A DNA stretch of 6,713 nucleotides. It comes from Gammaproteobacteria bacterium. Lineage in GTDB: Bacteria; Pseudomonadota; Gammaproteobacteria; UBA12402. Below the pieces are notes generated by a model. That model saw nothing but the letters and a program-made list of their open reading frames with translations, was not told the DNA's origin and ran no database searches. Below are positions 1 through 6,600 of the stretch, piece after piece (position 1 is the stretch's first letter; each line of letters starts with the position of its first letter). The stretch is taken from positions 1 to 6,713 of the forward strand of contig JANQHY010000132.1 in the NCBI GenBank assembly GCA_028282395.1. Reading direction: 5' to 3'. Made by a program: the position numbers and the translations under genes.

Positions 1-150
1 TAACTGCCCACTCCCGTTGTTGCGAACCTTACAACCACCCTCATCGCGAGGCTTCCAAACCACTGTCGTGCCGCGACACCAACACCCCGCCGTCCCGCGG
101 GACGGCGGCAGCGGGACCACGGGACAAAGACGGCGAGGGCGCGAGTAGTG
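1..150. repeat. GC-rich palindromic, REP-like island
   Basis: By direct count 99 of these 150 bases are G or C, against clearly AT-rich DNA in the rest of the window. The core is a perfect 22-bp palindrome at 87-108 (arms CCGCCGTCCCG / CGGGACGGCGG, no loop). The word GGGAC recurs at 99, 113 and 121, and GACGGCG recurs at 101 and 129. Smaller inverted pairs lie upstream, such as GTCG/CGAC around 65-76 and CCTC/GAGG around 40-52. No convincing coding frame covers the island. A REP-type intergenic repeat or a repeat remnant is the likeliest explanation. A transcription terminator is less likely because no T-run follows the palindrome on either side. Confidence 0.5.
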
Positions 151-169
151 ACGAAACAAGATTAGAATC

Positions 170-197
170 TTGACATATATGTAGTATAAAATATAGA
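170..197 (+). promoter_or_regulatory. Candidate sigma70 promoter for the HAD-like gene
   Basis: A perfect -35 hexamer TTGACA at 170-175 is followed after 16 bp by TATAGA at 192-197, which matches the -10 consensus at 4 of 6 positions. An overlapping TATAAA at 185-190 is a better -10 but has only a weak -35 (TTAGAA, 162-167) at 17 bp. Either choice gives a leader of roughly 55-65 nt before the start codon at 258. The real -10 cannot be decided by eye. Confidence 0.4.
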
Positions 198-225
198 CTA
201 AACAAAGTAGGTATTGTTGTAGTTG

Positions 226-238
226 ACTGTTTTACAGT
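226..238. promoter_or_regulatory. Small inverted repeat upstream of the HAD-like gene
   Basis: ACTGT at 226-230 and ACAGT at 234-238 form a perfect 5-bp inverted repeat around TTT. It lies just upstream of the ribosome binding site and downstream of the candidate promoter, a position that suits a small operator or an RNA hairpin. It is short enough to be chance. Confidence 0.2.
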
Positions 239-257
239 ATAGGGTGGATAAGGGATT

Positions 258-1004
258 ATGGCGTTATCAAATGGAACCGTACATGCCATGATAATGGATG
301 GGGATGCCTGTCTATTCAACCACGATTATATAAAATTTCATTTTATAATCGAGCACCCAAAGCTACTTGCCCACCGCGTTAGAGATGATAAACGCGTTCT
401 CCATCAAAAACTTGGCAATAAATGGCTATTACACGCATGGAAAGATAACAGAGTTCAAACTTTTGAAGTAACTGGTAAAGACGATATTGCTTATTTAAAC
501 GCACTTTTAGAAGATAAGCGAGTAAAAGAAAAACCCAAAAAAGAGCTCAAGTTAATATGGGAAGAGCGACTAAGAAAAATTGCTAAACGATGTGGCATCC
601 CACGCCATAATGACGTCATTAAAAGTAATCAGAAGTTTCTAGACCAACTCAAAGTTGATAATGAGCAATATGATGAATCCGTACTATTCAATGGTTCTAG
701 CCGCCAAGATAACGAATATAATAACGATAACTGCCTCCACTGGGGAACAGAATCCTGGTTTGCTGCATTAGTAAAAATCAAAAACTATCTTAGCAATGGC
801 GGTAAAGAGGTAAAACTAAATAAACTCATGCTAAGTGATATCTACAATAATCTAAAGCCTGGCACCTGTTTTGATAACGCCTTAAATAAAAACTACACTG
901 GCAAACATGGTAAATATAAATACTATGATAAAGAGAAAATCACAACACTATATTTATACATGCAAGTCCTGGCAATAACTTATCCCAATAAAACCATTAC
1001 CTGA
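258..1004 (+). CDS. N-terminal half of the HAD-like protein (248 aa)
   Basis: This is the part translated if the TGA at 1002-1004 terminates. The ATG at 258 has AAGGG at 250-254 only three bases upstream, a somewhat tight ribosome binding site, with AGGGTGG at 241-247 as an alternative. The start is supported because the HAD nucleophile motif with D14 and D16 follows within 14 residues, as is usual in this fold. Residues 22-120 are charged and helical-looking and lie between motif I and the segment KSNQKFLDQL, where I would expect a shorter link. Later come GSSRQD and NNLKPGTCFDNAL, both typical of the family. The product would lack motif IV, which normally helps bind the metal, so it is unlikely to be an active phosphatase on its own. 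Confidence 0.7.
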   Translation: MALSNGTVHAMIMDGDACLFNHDYIKFHFIIEHPKLLAHRVRDDKRVLHQKLGNKWLLHAWKDNRVQTFEVTGKDDIAYLNALLEDKRVKEKPKKELKLIWEERLRKIAKRCGIPRHNDVIKSNQKFLDQLKVDNEQYDESVLFNGSSRQDNEYNNDNCLHWGTESWFAALVKIKNYLSNGGKEVKLNKLMLSDIYNNLKPGTCFDNALNKNYTGKHGKYKYYDKEKITTLYLYMQVLAITYPNKTIT

Positions 1005-1103
1005 GATTTTTATGAGGATTGTAGAGGAGAAGGTAGGGATCCAGATATTCTCGGCGAATTAGGAAAGTTTTTTCGCAACCATCCTGAGCAGATTCCCAAA
1101 AAT

Positions 1104-1745
1104 GTGAAATTACGTTTGAATCATTATAAAATAGGCATACTTACACCAGGAGAAATCATTCAAGGCACTGGCGAGATTAATGAAAATTATGTTGAAACAA
1201 TTAAACAGATGATTAATGTGACCCCAAAGGGGGACAAAGCCTATGGCGAGAATGATCATTATTACCATGTAGCCAAACACTTCAGTACCTATCTGGAAAA
1301 TCAGCAAAAGCAAGCCTGGCAAGATTTTAATACCTGTTTAACACAGCTCAATGATGAGTATAGAAGATTGCTTGCAAAGAAGGAGACCGTTTCAGCAGCT
1401 AAGCAAGCAAAACAACTACACAATCGCCTAATGGAAGCTGCAATAACGTATCAAAACGACAAAAACTACTGCAAATTTAAAAACCAATGCGACACCATAC
1501 TAAATGATGACAACAGTTATAAAGCACTAAAAGAACAAATGGAGTGGGATGCCTGGAAAAGCAATATGATACTGGCAATTTGTACCCTAGGTATTGGCTA
1601 TGCTGTTATTGGTGGCATAAAAAGTCTTTTTACTGGCCAATTCCACTTCTTCCACAGTAAATTTGACCAGATGCAACTATCAGCAAATCTCATTAAAGCA
1701 ACAGTGGAACAGCCACTCATCAATAACCAACCAATACCCGTTTAA
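1104..1745 (+). CDS. C-terminal half of the HAD-like protein (fragment)
   Basis: The open frame really begins at 1005, directly after the TGA. The first candidate start codon I would consider is GTG 1104, but it has no Shine-Dalgarno sequence upstream (the DNA there reads CAGATTCCCAAAAAT). Independent translation is therefore doubtful. From 1005 to 1103 the frame encodes the conserved DFYED and HPEQIPKN segments, which a GTG start would omit. The fragment itself holds IQGTGEI, a long charged helical region likely to form a coiled coil, one hydrophobic segment near residues 155-171 of the fragment, and a polar tail ending in PIPV. It is best read as the remainder of the upstream gene. Confidence 0.55.
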   Translation: MKLRLNHYKIGILTPGEIIQGTGEINENYVETIKQMINVTPKGDKAYGENDHYYHVAKHFSTYLENQQKQAWQDFNTCLTQLNDEYRRLLAKKETVSAAKQAKQLHNRLMEAAITYQNDKNYCKFKNQCDTILNDDNSYKALKEQMEWDAWKSNMILAICTLGIGYAVIGGIKSLFTGQFHFFHSKFDQMQLSANLIKATVEQPLINNQPIPV

Positions 1746-1776
1746 AGCACAAACTGTTATAACATATGCCTATTCA

Positions 1777-1805
1777 TTGACATTTTACCCCTTTTGTAGT
1801 ATAAT
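1777..1805 (+). promoter_or_regulatory. Perfect-consensus sigma70 promoter
   Basis: TTGACA at 1777-1782 and TATAAT at 1800-1805 are both exact consensus hexamers, separated by exactly 17 bp. A start of transcription about 6-8 bases downstream (around 1812) would give a leader of about 264 nt before the GTG at 2076. The promoter lies 32 bp past the end of the HAD-like gene, so the downstream gene has its own transcription unit. Confidence 0.75.
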
Positions 1806-1811
1806 TTATAT

Positions 1812-2075
1812 TCGAAATGTAATACATATTCATTAAAAAGAGAGCGTTTTGCGACTGTGCATTACTTTCTTGCCAGAAAAATAATTTCATTATTTATCAA
1901 TATCTTGTGAGAAATCTTTTATAACAGAATTGGTGAGGAAGCCCTCTCTGCTTGCTGAGTTATTCACGTCTTGGCATTAGATACCTTTGCTCCACCAGTT
2001 CCCAACAACTTTATCAGTATTCATGCATGTGAATACCTTGATTCAACGTTTTTTATTATGTAGGAGGAGTGTGTA
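1812..2075 (+). promoter_or_regulatory. Long, possibly structured leader of the 722-codon gene
   Basis: This gene-free stretch lies between the consensus promoter and the GTG start. AATTGGTG (1928-1935) can pair with CACCAGTT (1993-2000) through eight base pairs including one G-U, closing a domain of 57 nt. GTATTCA (2017-2023) and TGAATAC (2030-2036) form a 7-bp hairpin around TGCATG. I match no known riboswitch, T-box or RNA thermometer family. A small RNA with its own function is an alternative. Confidence 0.35.
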
Positions 2076-2076
2076 G
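2023..2076 (+). CDS. Possible 17-codon upstream ORF (leader peptide)
   Basis: ATG 2023 opens a frame encoding MHVNTLIQRFLLCRRSV. It ends with TAG at 2074-2076, whose last base is the first base of the GTG start of the next gene (TAGTG overlap). Its AGG-AGG codons are also the Shine-Dalgarno of that gene. I see no ribosome binding site in front of ATG 2023, so translation may be poor. The overlap would permit translational coupling if it is translated. Confidence 0.2.
   Translation: MHVNTLIQRFLLCRRSV
2027..2054 (+). terminator. Weak terminator-like hairpin in the leader
   Basis: ATGTGAAT (2027-2034) can pair with ATTCAaCGT (2041-2049) with one bulged A, around the loop ACCTTG. Six T residues follow at 2049-2054. 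This resembles an intrinsic terminator placed just before the ribosome binding site. It cannot form together with the hairpin GTATTCA/TGAATAC at 2017-2036, so the two could act as a switch. The stem is AU-rich and weak. Confidence 0.25.
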
Positions 2077-4244
2077 TGTGGTCGTTTGTCAAAAAGTCGG
2101 TTTTATGGTGGGATCGGGATATTCATCTCGCTAACACCCGCGGCTTGATTGATGATATCAATCAGACTAACCTCCTATCCAATAGTCCAGTCCACATTCG
2201 AGATAAGCTCAAGGAGGCCATATCACCAAATAATTTAAATGCCGCTGAAAATAGCTCAGAAAACATTCGCAACACCGCTATTCAACTATGTAACAATATC
2301 TCTGTTGCAGGCTATAAAAAACAATCTAATGATACGGTAGCTAGCAACCATAGCCATAATCAGCAAAAGAAAGACGATAATGATAGTGAGATTAGCGCAC
2401 CACTTTTGCCTAATAAAAAAAGTAGAAGTCATAGTACTAGCAATAGTAATAGTGAACCCGAAACTAATTCTCCACCTGATAATAACCGAGAAAATAGACC
2501 CTCTTTTTGGCAGCGAGTAAAAAATGATCAAGCAAAAGCAAAGCAAAAAGTTTTTCGTTTAGTCGCATTGGAGATGTATCGCAAGGAAATGCATCAAAAA
2601 CGAAAAGATATAATAAATGAGTCACAGAATGCATTGCATAATGACATAGAGGTCAGTGCCCAAAATGCAGAAGAGTTTTCAGCGGACAACAACAGTGCTT
2701 TAGATAATCTTTCTCTTGATGCTCTCTATGCTGTCCACTTTACTTTATGGCTTCGAGAAGCTCTGAACAATCCTGAACATCTTCTACATAAACAGATGGC
2801 CTTAAAATGGCTACTTCATTTGCGCTCTATTACTTCAGATGTCGTTAATCCTCTTTTGCAAATCACCTATGAAGGAAGAATGACCCTTATTGATACATTC
2901 CGTAATGGTAAAAATATGTCAGCTTTTGAACAGTATGATTATGGTGTTCTCTTTAACAGTGTGACCGGGGATCCACTTATGTTTGTGCGTGATCTTTATT
3001 ATGCTAAAGGCGCACTGCTTGAAATCCACTATTTTATTTACTGGTGGCGCCACAGAAATGATCCAAACAAGAAGATTCCATTTCACTATACGATTGGATT
3101 CATGTTTGCAAATGATATAATGTGGTGCGGAATGAATACTGCCAACATCACTTCCGATATCATCCAGATTATCCATGCAGCAAAACATCATATAGCTTAT
3201 ACTGATCCAATGTTTAAAATACTCGGCCAATCACTATCACAATTTGGTTTCGTTTTTGATATTGGCTATGCGATTGATTTATTCAGAGACTTGCTCTGTA
3301 ACCTTAAGGCTTACCTAAACGAATCGGATCCTATCATCAAAAAGCGTTTGGGGTGGGCAATGTTACGGAACTTCTTATCAAATTTAGGCATGCTGTTTGC
3401 GCGGATCGTACTAAGTTTTAATGTTGTAGCGCTTGCTTTGGCATCCGGTTGCGCAATCGCTGTCCCTGCTCTTTTCCTTGGTGCTGTAGGATATAGTGTG
3501 TGGCGACTCTCAAAGATCAAAGGAAAAAAAACTGGCTGGGCAATAGCCCTTGGCGCATTCTCTTTGGTGGCCGCAGGATTAGGCATTGGTTTATTAATGG
3601 GCGCATCACTCTTAGCAGGTGGAATTCTTTTTGGTCTCGGTGCAATAGGGTTTGGTATTGCCACCTATAAGTATTTGAACAAGAAGGGAGTTGATAAAGC
3701 CACGAGTCTGCGTGTTGCTGTTATGTTCGGGGCATGGGGCATTTTGGCAGTTGGTGTTGCCGCTTTCGTTCTTTTTGGAGCACCTTTTATTGCTGCAGTT
3801 GCTTCAGCATCTATTTTAGGTGTTATGCTAGTTGGTCTTTTCAGAGAACTTTGCAAATTGGTAAGAGTGGTAGAGGCTTGTGTACAAAAAGAGCAGATGT
3901 TGGAGATGCAAAATAACTTAATTAAAGAAGCAAATGAGAGTGCTAATGATGACGGACTTGAAAAATTTGCTCTAAGTGATAATGAAGAGGATTGGATTGA
4001 CAATATGTTATTAATGGAGGAGCTTACCACAACCCATGGCGAAAAATTAAATCACGAGAGCGGATTAGATTCTGATCAGCAAGAGAAACTGAAAAACGAC
4101 TTACGCAGTGAGTGTGTATACTATTTATCCGACAATAGAAATTCTGCAATCAATAACTTTAAGAACAATAGTAAAGTCGATTTGGTTGCTGATGCACCTA
4201 ATTACGAAGCTTATAACAAGGTAAATTCTCAGGCAGTAATCTAG
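2076..4244 (+). CDS. Large multi-pass membrane protein of unknown function
   Basis: The product has 722 residues. GTG 2076 is the start: AGGAGGAG at 2062-2069 is a strong, well-spaced ribosome binding site, and the frame has a TAG at 2061-2063. I do not recognise the family. Residues 1-80 are soluble. Residues 80-144 are a Ser/Asn/Asp-rich, probably disordered linker. Residues 145-435 are mostly helical, with Trp/Tyr/His-rich patches such as HYFIYWWRHR. Residues 437-589 hold about six hydrophobic segments in hairpins rich in glycine (GLGIG, GLGAIGFG). The last 130 residues are acidic and soluble. There is no N-terminal signal peptide. A single gene of this design in an accessory setting fits a secreted membrane-inserting effector, but this is inference; a resident inner-membrane protein is equally possible. 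Confidence 0.85.
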   Translation: MWSFVKKSVLWWDRDIHLANTRGLIDDINQTNLLSNSPVHIRDKLKEAISPNNLNAAENSSENIRNTAIQLCNNISVAGYKKQSNDTVASNHSHNQQKKDDNDSEISAPLLPNKKSRSHSTSNSNSEPETNSPPDNNRENRPSFWQRVKNDQAKAKQKVFRLVALEMYRKEMHQKRKDIINESQNALHNDIEVSAQNAEEFSADNNSALDNLSLDALYAVHFTLWLREALNNPEHLLHKQMALKWLLHLRSITSDVVNPLLQITYEGRMTLIDTFRNGKNMSAFEQYDYGVLFNSVTGDPLMFVRDLYYAKGALLEIHYFIYWWRHRNDPNKKIPFHYTIGFMFANDIMWCGMNTANITSDIIQIIHAAKHHIAYTDPMFKILGQSLSQFGFVFDIGYAIDLFRDLLCNLKAYLNESDPIIKKRLGWAMLRNFLSNLGMLFARIVLSFNVVALALASGCAIAVPALFLGAVGYSVWRLSKIKGKKTGWAIALGAFSLVAAGLGIGLLMGASLLAGGILFGLGAIGFGIATYKYLNKKGVDKATSLRVAVMFGAWGILAVGVAAFVLFGAPFIAAVASASILGVMLVGLFRELCKLVRVVEACVQKEQMLEMQNNLIKEANESANDDGLEKFALSDNEEDWIDNMLLMEELTTTHGEKLNHESGLDSDQQEKLKNDLRSECVYYLSDNRNSAINNFKNNSKVDLVADAPNYEAYNKVNSQAVI

Positions 4245-4301
4245 CATAAGGCCGTTGCTTACAGTCATATTCTCCATAAAAGCAAAGTAAAAGTATCTCT
4301 T
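4245..4301. other. Short convergent gap without a clear terminator
   Basis: These 57 bp separate two genes that face each other, where a bidirectional terminator is expected. I see only AAAAGC (4278-4283) that could pair with GCTTTT (4312-4317) across a 28-base gap, too open to be a normal terminator hairpin. Transcripts from both sides may overlap here. Confidence 0.4.
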
Positions 4302-5693
4302 CTATAATTTAGCTTTTTTAGTTAGGTAGAAACCATGCAATATAATTATTGCGATGATAGATAGTGCAATAGATAACCATAATAGCAATTTACATGCCGC
4401 ATGGAGCCCTGATAAAAATAACAACGGTCCTTTCCCAGAGTAGGGTTGCAATATTGCTGCCGTAATGGCCAACATAACAATCCCAATGATATTCATAATG
4501 GTATTCAGTGAACCCGTAATCAATCCACTATCTTCAGCATTAGCAAGTTTTGACAGCCCTAAGGGAATAGCAAGACCATTCCCTGCGCCCCAAGCTGATC
4601 CAAATAGAATAAATGAAATTACAATTAACCCTATTGGTCCAGTCGTCTTAAATTGGGTAAACATAAACAAACTGACTATTGATAAAAAAACGACTATATA
4701 ACAGATGAGACGCGGACCTCTTTTGCCAAAATAGTGGCCTGAAACTGCTGGTGCAATCGTTGTCATTAACGTCATTGAAAAGAATACAAGCCCTACCCAG
4801 TGAGTATCAAGGCCAACTGACTGATGAAGGTAAAGTGGCATCATAAAGATCACTGACCATGGTAATGCAATGGTTATTATGTACATAATTAAGCCAAGAG
4901 CAAATCCACTATTCATGAATAACGCTAATGAAATTAGTGGGAAAGCGGCACGCCGCTCTATAAACAGAAAAATAATTAACGATGTGAATGAAACAACAAA
5001 ACTCGTTATAATTAATCCAGACAGCCAACCATAAAAAACGCCTTCACTAACAGAAAACACCAAGGCACTAATCGCTATAATAAGGGTCAATGCCCCCCAC
5101 CAGTCAATTGCTGGGGCATTTAATTGCTTTGACTCTTTCAGAATAGGCAGACAGATGATGAGGCTTATCAGTATAATTGGCAAGTTCAACAAAAATACCC
5201 AGCGCCAACTGAGCACGCCAACAATTATACTGCCTAGTAAAGGACCGATAGCAAACCCAATACCAATGAAACTGGCGTATAGACCAATTGCTCGAGAACG
5301 TTCATTCTCTGGAAACGCATTAGCAATAATTGCCATACCACTAGGAAAAATAGCAGCAGAAAACAGCCCTTGAAGTATACGCATAACAATCAAAAATTGT
5401 ATTGACTGCGCTAAGCCAGCACCCAATGATGCAAAAGCAAACCCTATAATACCCATGTAAAAAAATAGACGTCGCCCTTTTAAGTCTGCAAGACGCCCCA
5501 TTGCAACAAGAAACCCAATAAATAACAGACCAAATCCGCTCATTAACCATTGCAATTGCACAACAGAGGCATGAAATTCATTGCGAATAGGCGATAAAAC
5601 GGTATTGACAATGGTGTAATCAATTCCCAGTCCAATATCAACAATTCCAGTACCTATTAGTATCAACCACTTTCGATGATCAGATGCTGCCAC
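4302..5693 (-). CDS. MFS drug/proton antiporter, DHA2 (EmrB/QacA-like)
   Basis: This 463-residue inner-membrane protein is hydrophobic throughout and should use the proton gradient to export a small molecule; the substrate cannot be read from sequence. Family marks in order are IDYTIVN in helix 1 (D25), the motif A loop GRLADLKGRR (66-75), RILQGL (105-110), ERSRAIGLYA (131-140), the antiporter motif C region ending in GPLLGS (150-155), and WRWVFLLNLP (163-172), typical of the DHA2 group. It is slightly short for a 14-helix member but reads as intact. The start codon is GTG (5691-5693, minus strand), with GGGAG six bases upstream. It converges on the 722-codon gene (57 bp apart) and diverges from the DJ-1/PfpI gene, with which it may share regulation. 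Confidence 0.9.
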   Translation of the reverse strand: MAASDHRKWLILIGTGIVDIGLGIDYTIVNTVLSPIRNEFHASVVQLQWLMSGFGLLFIGFLVAMGRLADLKGRRLFFYMGIIGFAFASLGAGLAQSIQFLIVMRILQGLFSAAIFPSGMAIIANAFPENERSRAIGLYASFIGIGFAIGPLLGSIIVGVLSWRWVFLLNLPIILISLIICLPILKESKQLNAPAIDWWGALTLIIAISALVFSVSEGVFYGWLSGLIITSFVVSFTSLIIFLFIERRAAFPLISLALFMNSGFALGLIMYIITIALPWSVIFMMPLYLHQSVGLDTHWVGLVFFSMTLMTTIAPAVSGHYFGKRGPRLICYIVVFLSIVSLFMFTQFKTTGPIGLIVISFILFGSAWGAGNGLAIPLGLSKLANAEDSGLITGSLNTIMNIIGIVMLAITAAILQPYSGKGPLLFLSGLHAACKLLLWLSIALSIIAIIILHGFYLTKKAKL

Positions 5694-5740
5694 AAATATC
5701 TCCCAGCTCGCTTATTTAAATTTCATTATTACGCAATGGA

Positions 5741-5749
5741 ATCATAGCA
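5741..5749 (-). promoter_or_regulatory. Candidate extended -10 promoter for the antiporter gene
   Basis: Read on the minus strand this is TGCTATGAT, an extended -10 element (TGN plus TATGAT, 5 of 6 to consensus). It lies about 48 bases upstream of the GTG start. No good -35 sits at the standard distance; the nearest TTGCAG is 21 bp away, which is why confidence is low. Confidence 0.3.
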
Positions 5750-5850
5750 AAAAATTTATCAGATTGCCTGCAAAAAATTGAAATATAATGATTTTATCTA
5801 AAAATATACTTAATCCTATGCGATCAAAACGGCCAACACAACAAAAGCTA

Positions 5851-5879
5851 TTTACTTATTTAGGTAATTGCCATATTAT
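5851..5879 (+). promoter_or_regulatory. Candidate promoter for the DJ-1/PfpI gene with a palindrome in the spacer
   Basis: TTTACT (5851-5856, 4 of 6 to the -35 consensus) is followed after 17 bp by TATTAT (5874-5879, 5 of 6 to the -10 consensus), giving a leader of about 70 nt. The spacer contains GGTAATTGCC at 5863-5872, a near-palindrome with one mismatched pair. Its position between the two hexamers would suit a regulator. TATAAT at 5784-5789 is another possible -10 but has a poor -35. Confidence 0.35.
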
Positions 5880-5953
5880 CCTCAAAAACATCAGCACGGC
5901 TCTTGAAAAATTAGCCTGCCATCACAGTTTCACTTAAAATCGGGAGAAAGCGC

Positions 5954-6589
5954 ATGAATCAAAAAGAGGTCAATATTTTTGTATTTGACAGTTTATCAGA
6001 CTGGGAAGCGAGCTATGCGATAGCGGGTATAAACAATCCACAGTTCCAAAAGCATCCTGGCTCCTATCGCGTTCGCAGTGTTGGATTAACAGCAACACCC
6101 GTTGTCACTATTGGTGGGCTCCGCATTCAACCCGATATGACACTTGATGAGCTCTCTCCAAGCAGTAGTGCAATGCTTATCATACCAGGCGGCACTGCTT
6201 GGGACGAAGGCAAAAATAGTGAAATCGTTGAAGTCGCGCGCCAATTTCTCGATGCTGGCGTTCCTGTTGCTGCAATTTGTGGTGCGACAGCTGGTCTTGC
6301 CCGTGGTGGATTACTTGATAGCCGGCGACACACTAGTAACAGTATTGAATATCTTAACGCCATTACGCAGTACCATGGCGCTGAACTATATGAAGATGAA
6401 CTGACCGTTACGGATGGTGGACTCGTTACAGCCTCTGCAACAGCGCCGATAGATTTTGCCTACCATATATTTAAACTTCTTGATATTTACACAGATCCTG
6501 TACTGGAGGCATGGTATGGTTTATTCAAGACGAGTCGTGCTGAGTACTTTTACGAACTTATGAAGGCAATGAACCCTGACAATTGCTAA
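5954..6589 (+). CDS. DJ-1/PfpI-family protein (class I glutamine amidotransferase-like)
   Basis: The product has 211 residues, a complete single-domain length for this family, and is cytoplasmic. The nucleophile elbow AAICGATAGLA places the reactive cysteine at C109; an acidic E18 (DWEAS) and H126 (RRHTSN) are in the places expected for the family's active site. LIIPGG (75-80) is the conserved strand and turn before it. Members include protein deglycase or chaperone-like, protease-like and stress-response proteins; the sequence does not say which. ATG 5954 has GGGAG at 5942-5946 as ribosome binding site. The gene faces away from the antiporter gene, so a shared response to a toxic or reactive compound is possible but unproven. 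Confidence 0.9.
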   Translation: MNQKEVNIFVFDSLSDWEASYAIAGINNPQFQKHPGSYRVRSVGLTATPVVTIGGLRIQPDMTLDELSPSSSAMLIIPGGTAWDEGKNSEIVEVARQFLDAGVPVAAICGATAGLARGGLLDSRRHTSNSIEYLNAITQYHGAELYEDELTVTDGGLVTASATAPIDFAYHIFKLLDIYTDPVLEAWYGLFKTSRAEYFYELMKAMNPDNC

Positions 6590-6600
6590 AATTCTACCGG

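Larger units (their letters stand above)
258..1745 (+). pseudogene. HAD-like protein gene interrupted by an in-frame TGA
   Basis: The frame runs without other stops from ATG 258 to TAA 1743-1745, 496 codons counting the internal TGA (codon 249) and the final stop. Before the TGA are the HAD motif I (DGDACLFN, residues 14-21) and GSSRQD (146-151). Directly after it come DFYED (250-254), the acidic motif IV region, then FFRNHPEQIPKNV and IQGTGEI near residue 300. I recognise this order from a large family of Legionella HAD-like proteins, so the two halves belong together. A hydrophobic stretch (ILAICTLGIGYAVIGGI, about 438-454) followed by FTGQFHFF near the C-terminus also resembles that family. 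No substrate is known to me. A recent nonsense mutation is the simplest reading; readthrough or a sequencing error remain possible. Confidence 0.75.

Noticed and set aside
41..319. Minus-strand ORF of 92 codons across the GC-rich island
   Set aside because: It crosses the composition boundary, the palindrome and the candidate promoter of the HAD-like gene, and its translation is low-complexity Pro/Ser/Arg in one half. It matches nothing I know.
1002..1004. Selenocysteine at the TGA
   Set aside because: The position precedes a conserved acidic motif and is not a redox site, I see no SECIS-like hairpin immediately downstream, and HAD proteins of this type are not known selenoproteins.
3311..4030. 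Two minus-strand ORFs (117 and 121 codons) opposite the membrane segments
   Set aside because: They lie entirely inside the 722-codon gene, antisense to Gly/Ala-rich codons that readily give open frames. They have no ribosome binding site that I can see and Pro/Ala/Lys-rich products.
4278..4317. Bidirectional terminator between the convergent genes
   Set aside because: The only pairing (AAAAGC with GCTTTT) has a 28-base loop and a single short AT-rich stem.
6127..6404. Overlapping frames inside the DJ-1/PfpI gene on both strands
   Set aside because: The DJ-1/PfpI frame has clear family motifs over the same bases; the others are shadows.
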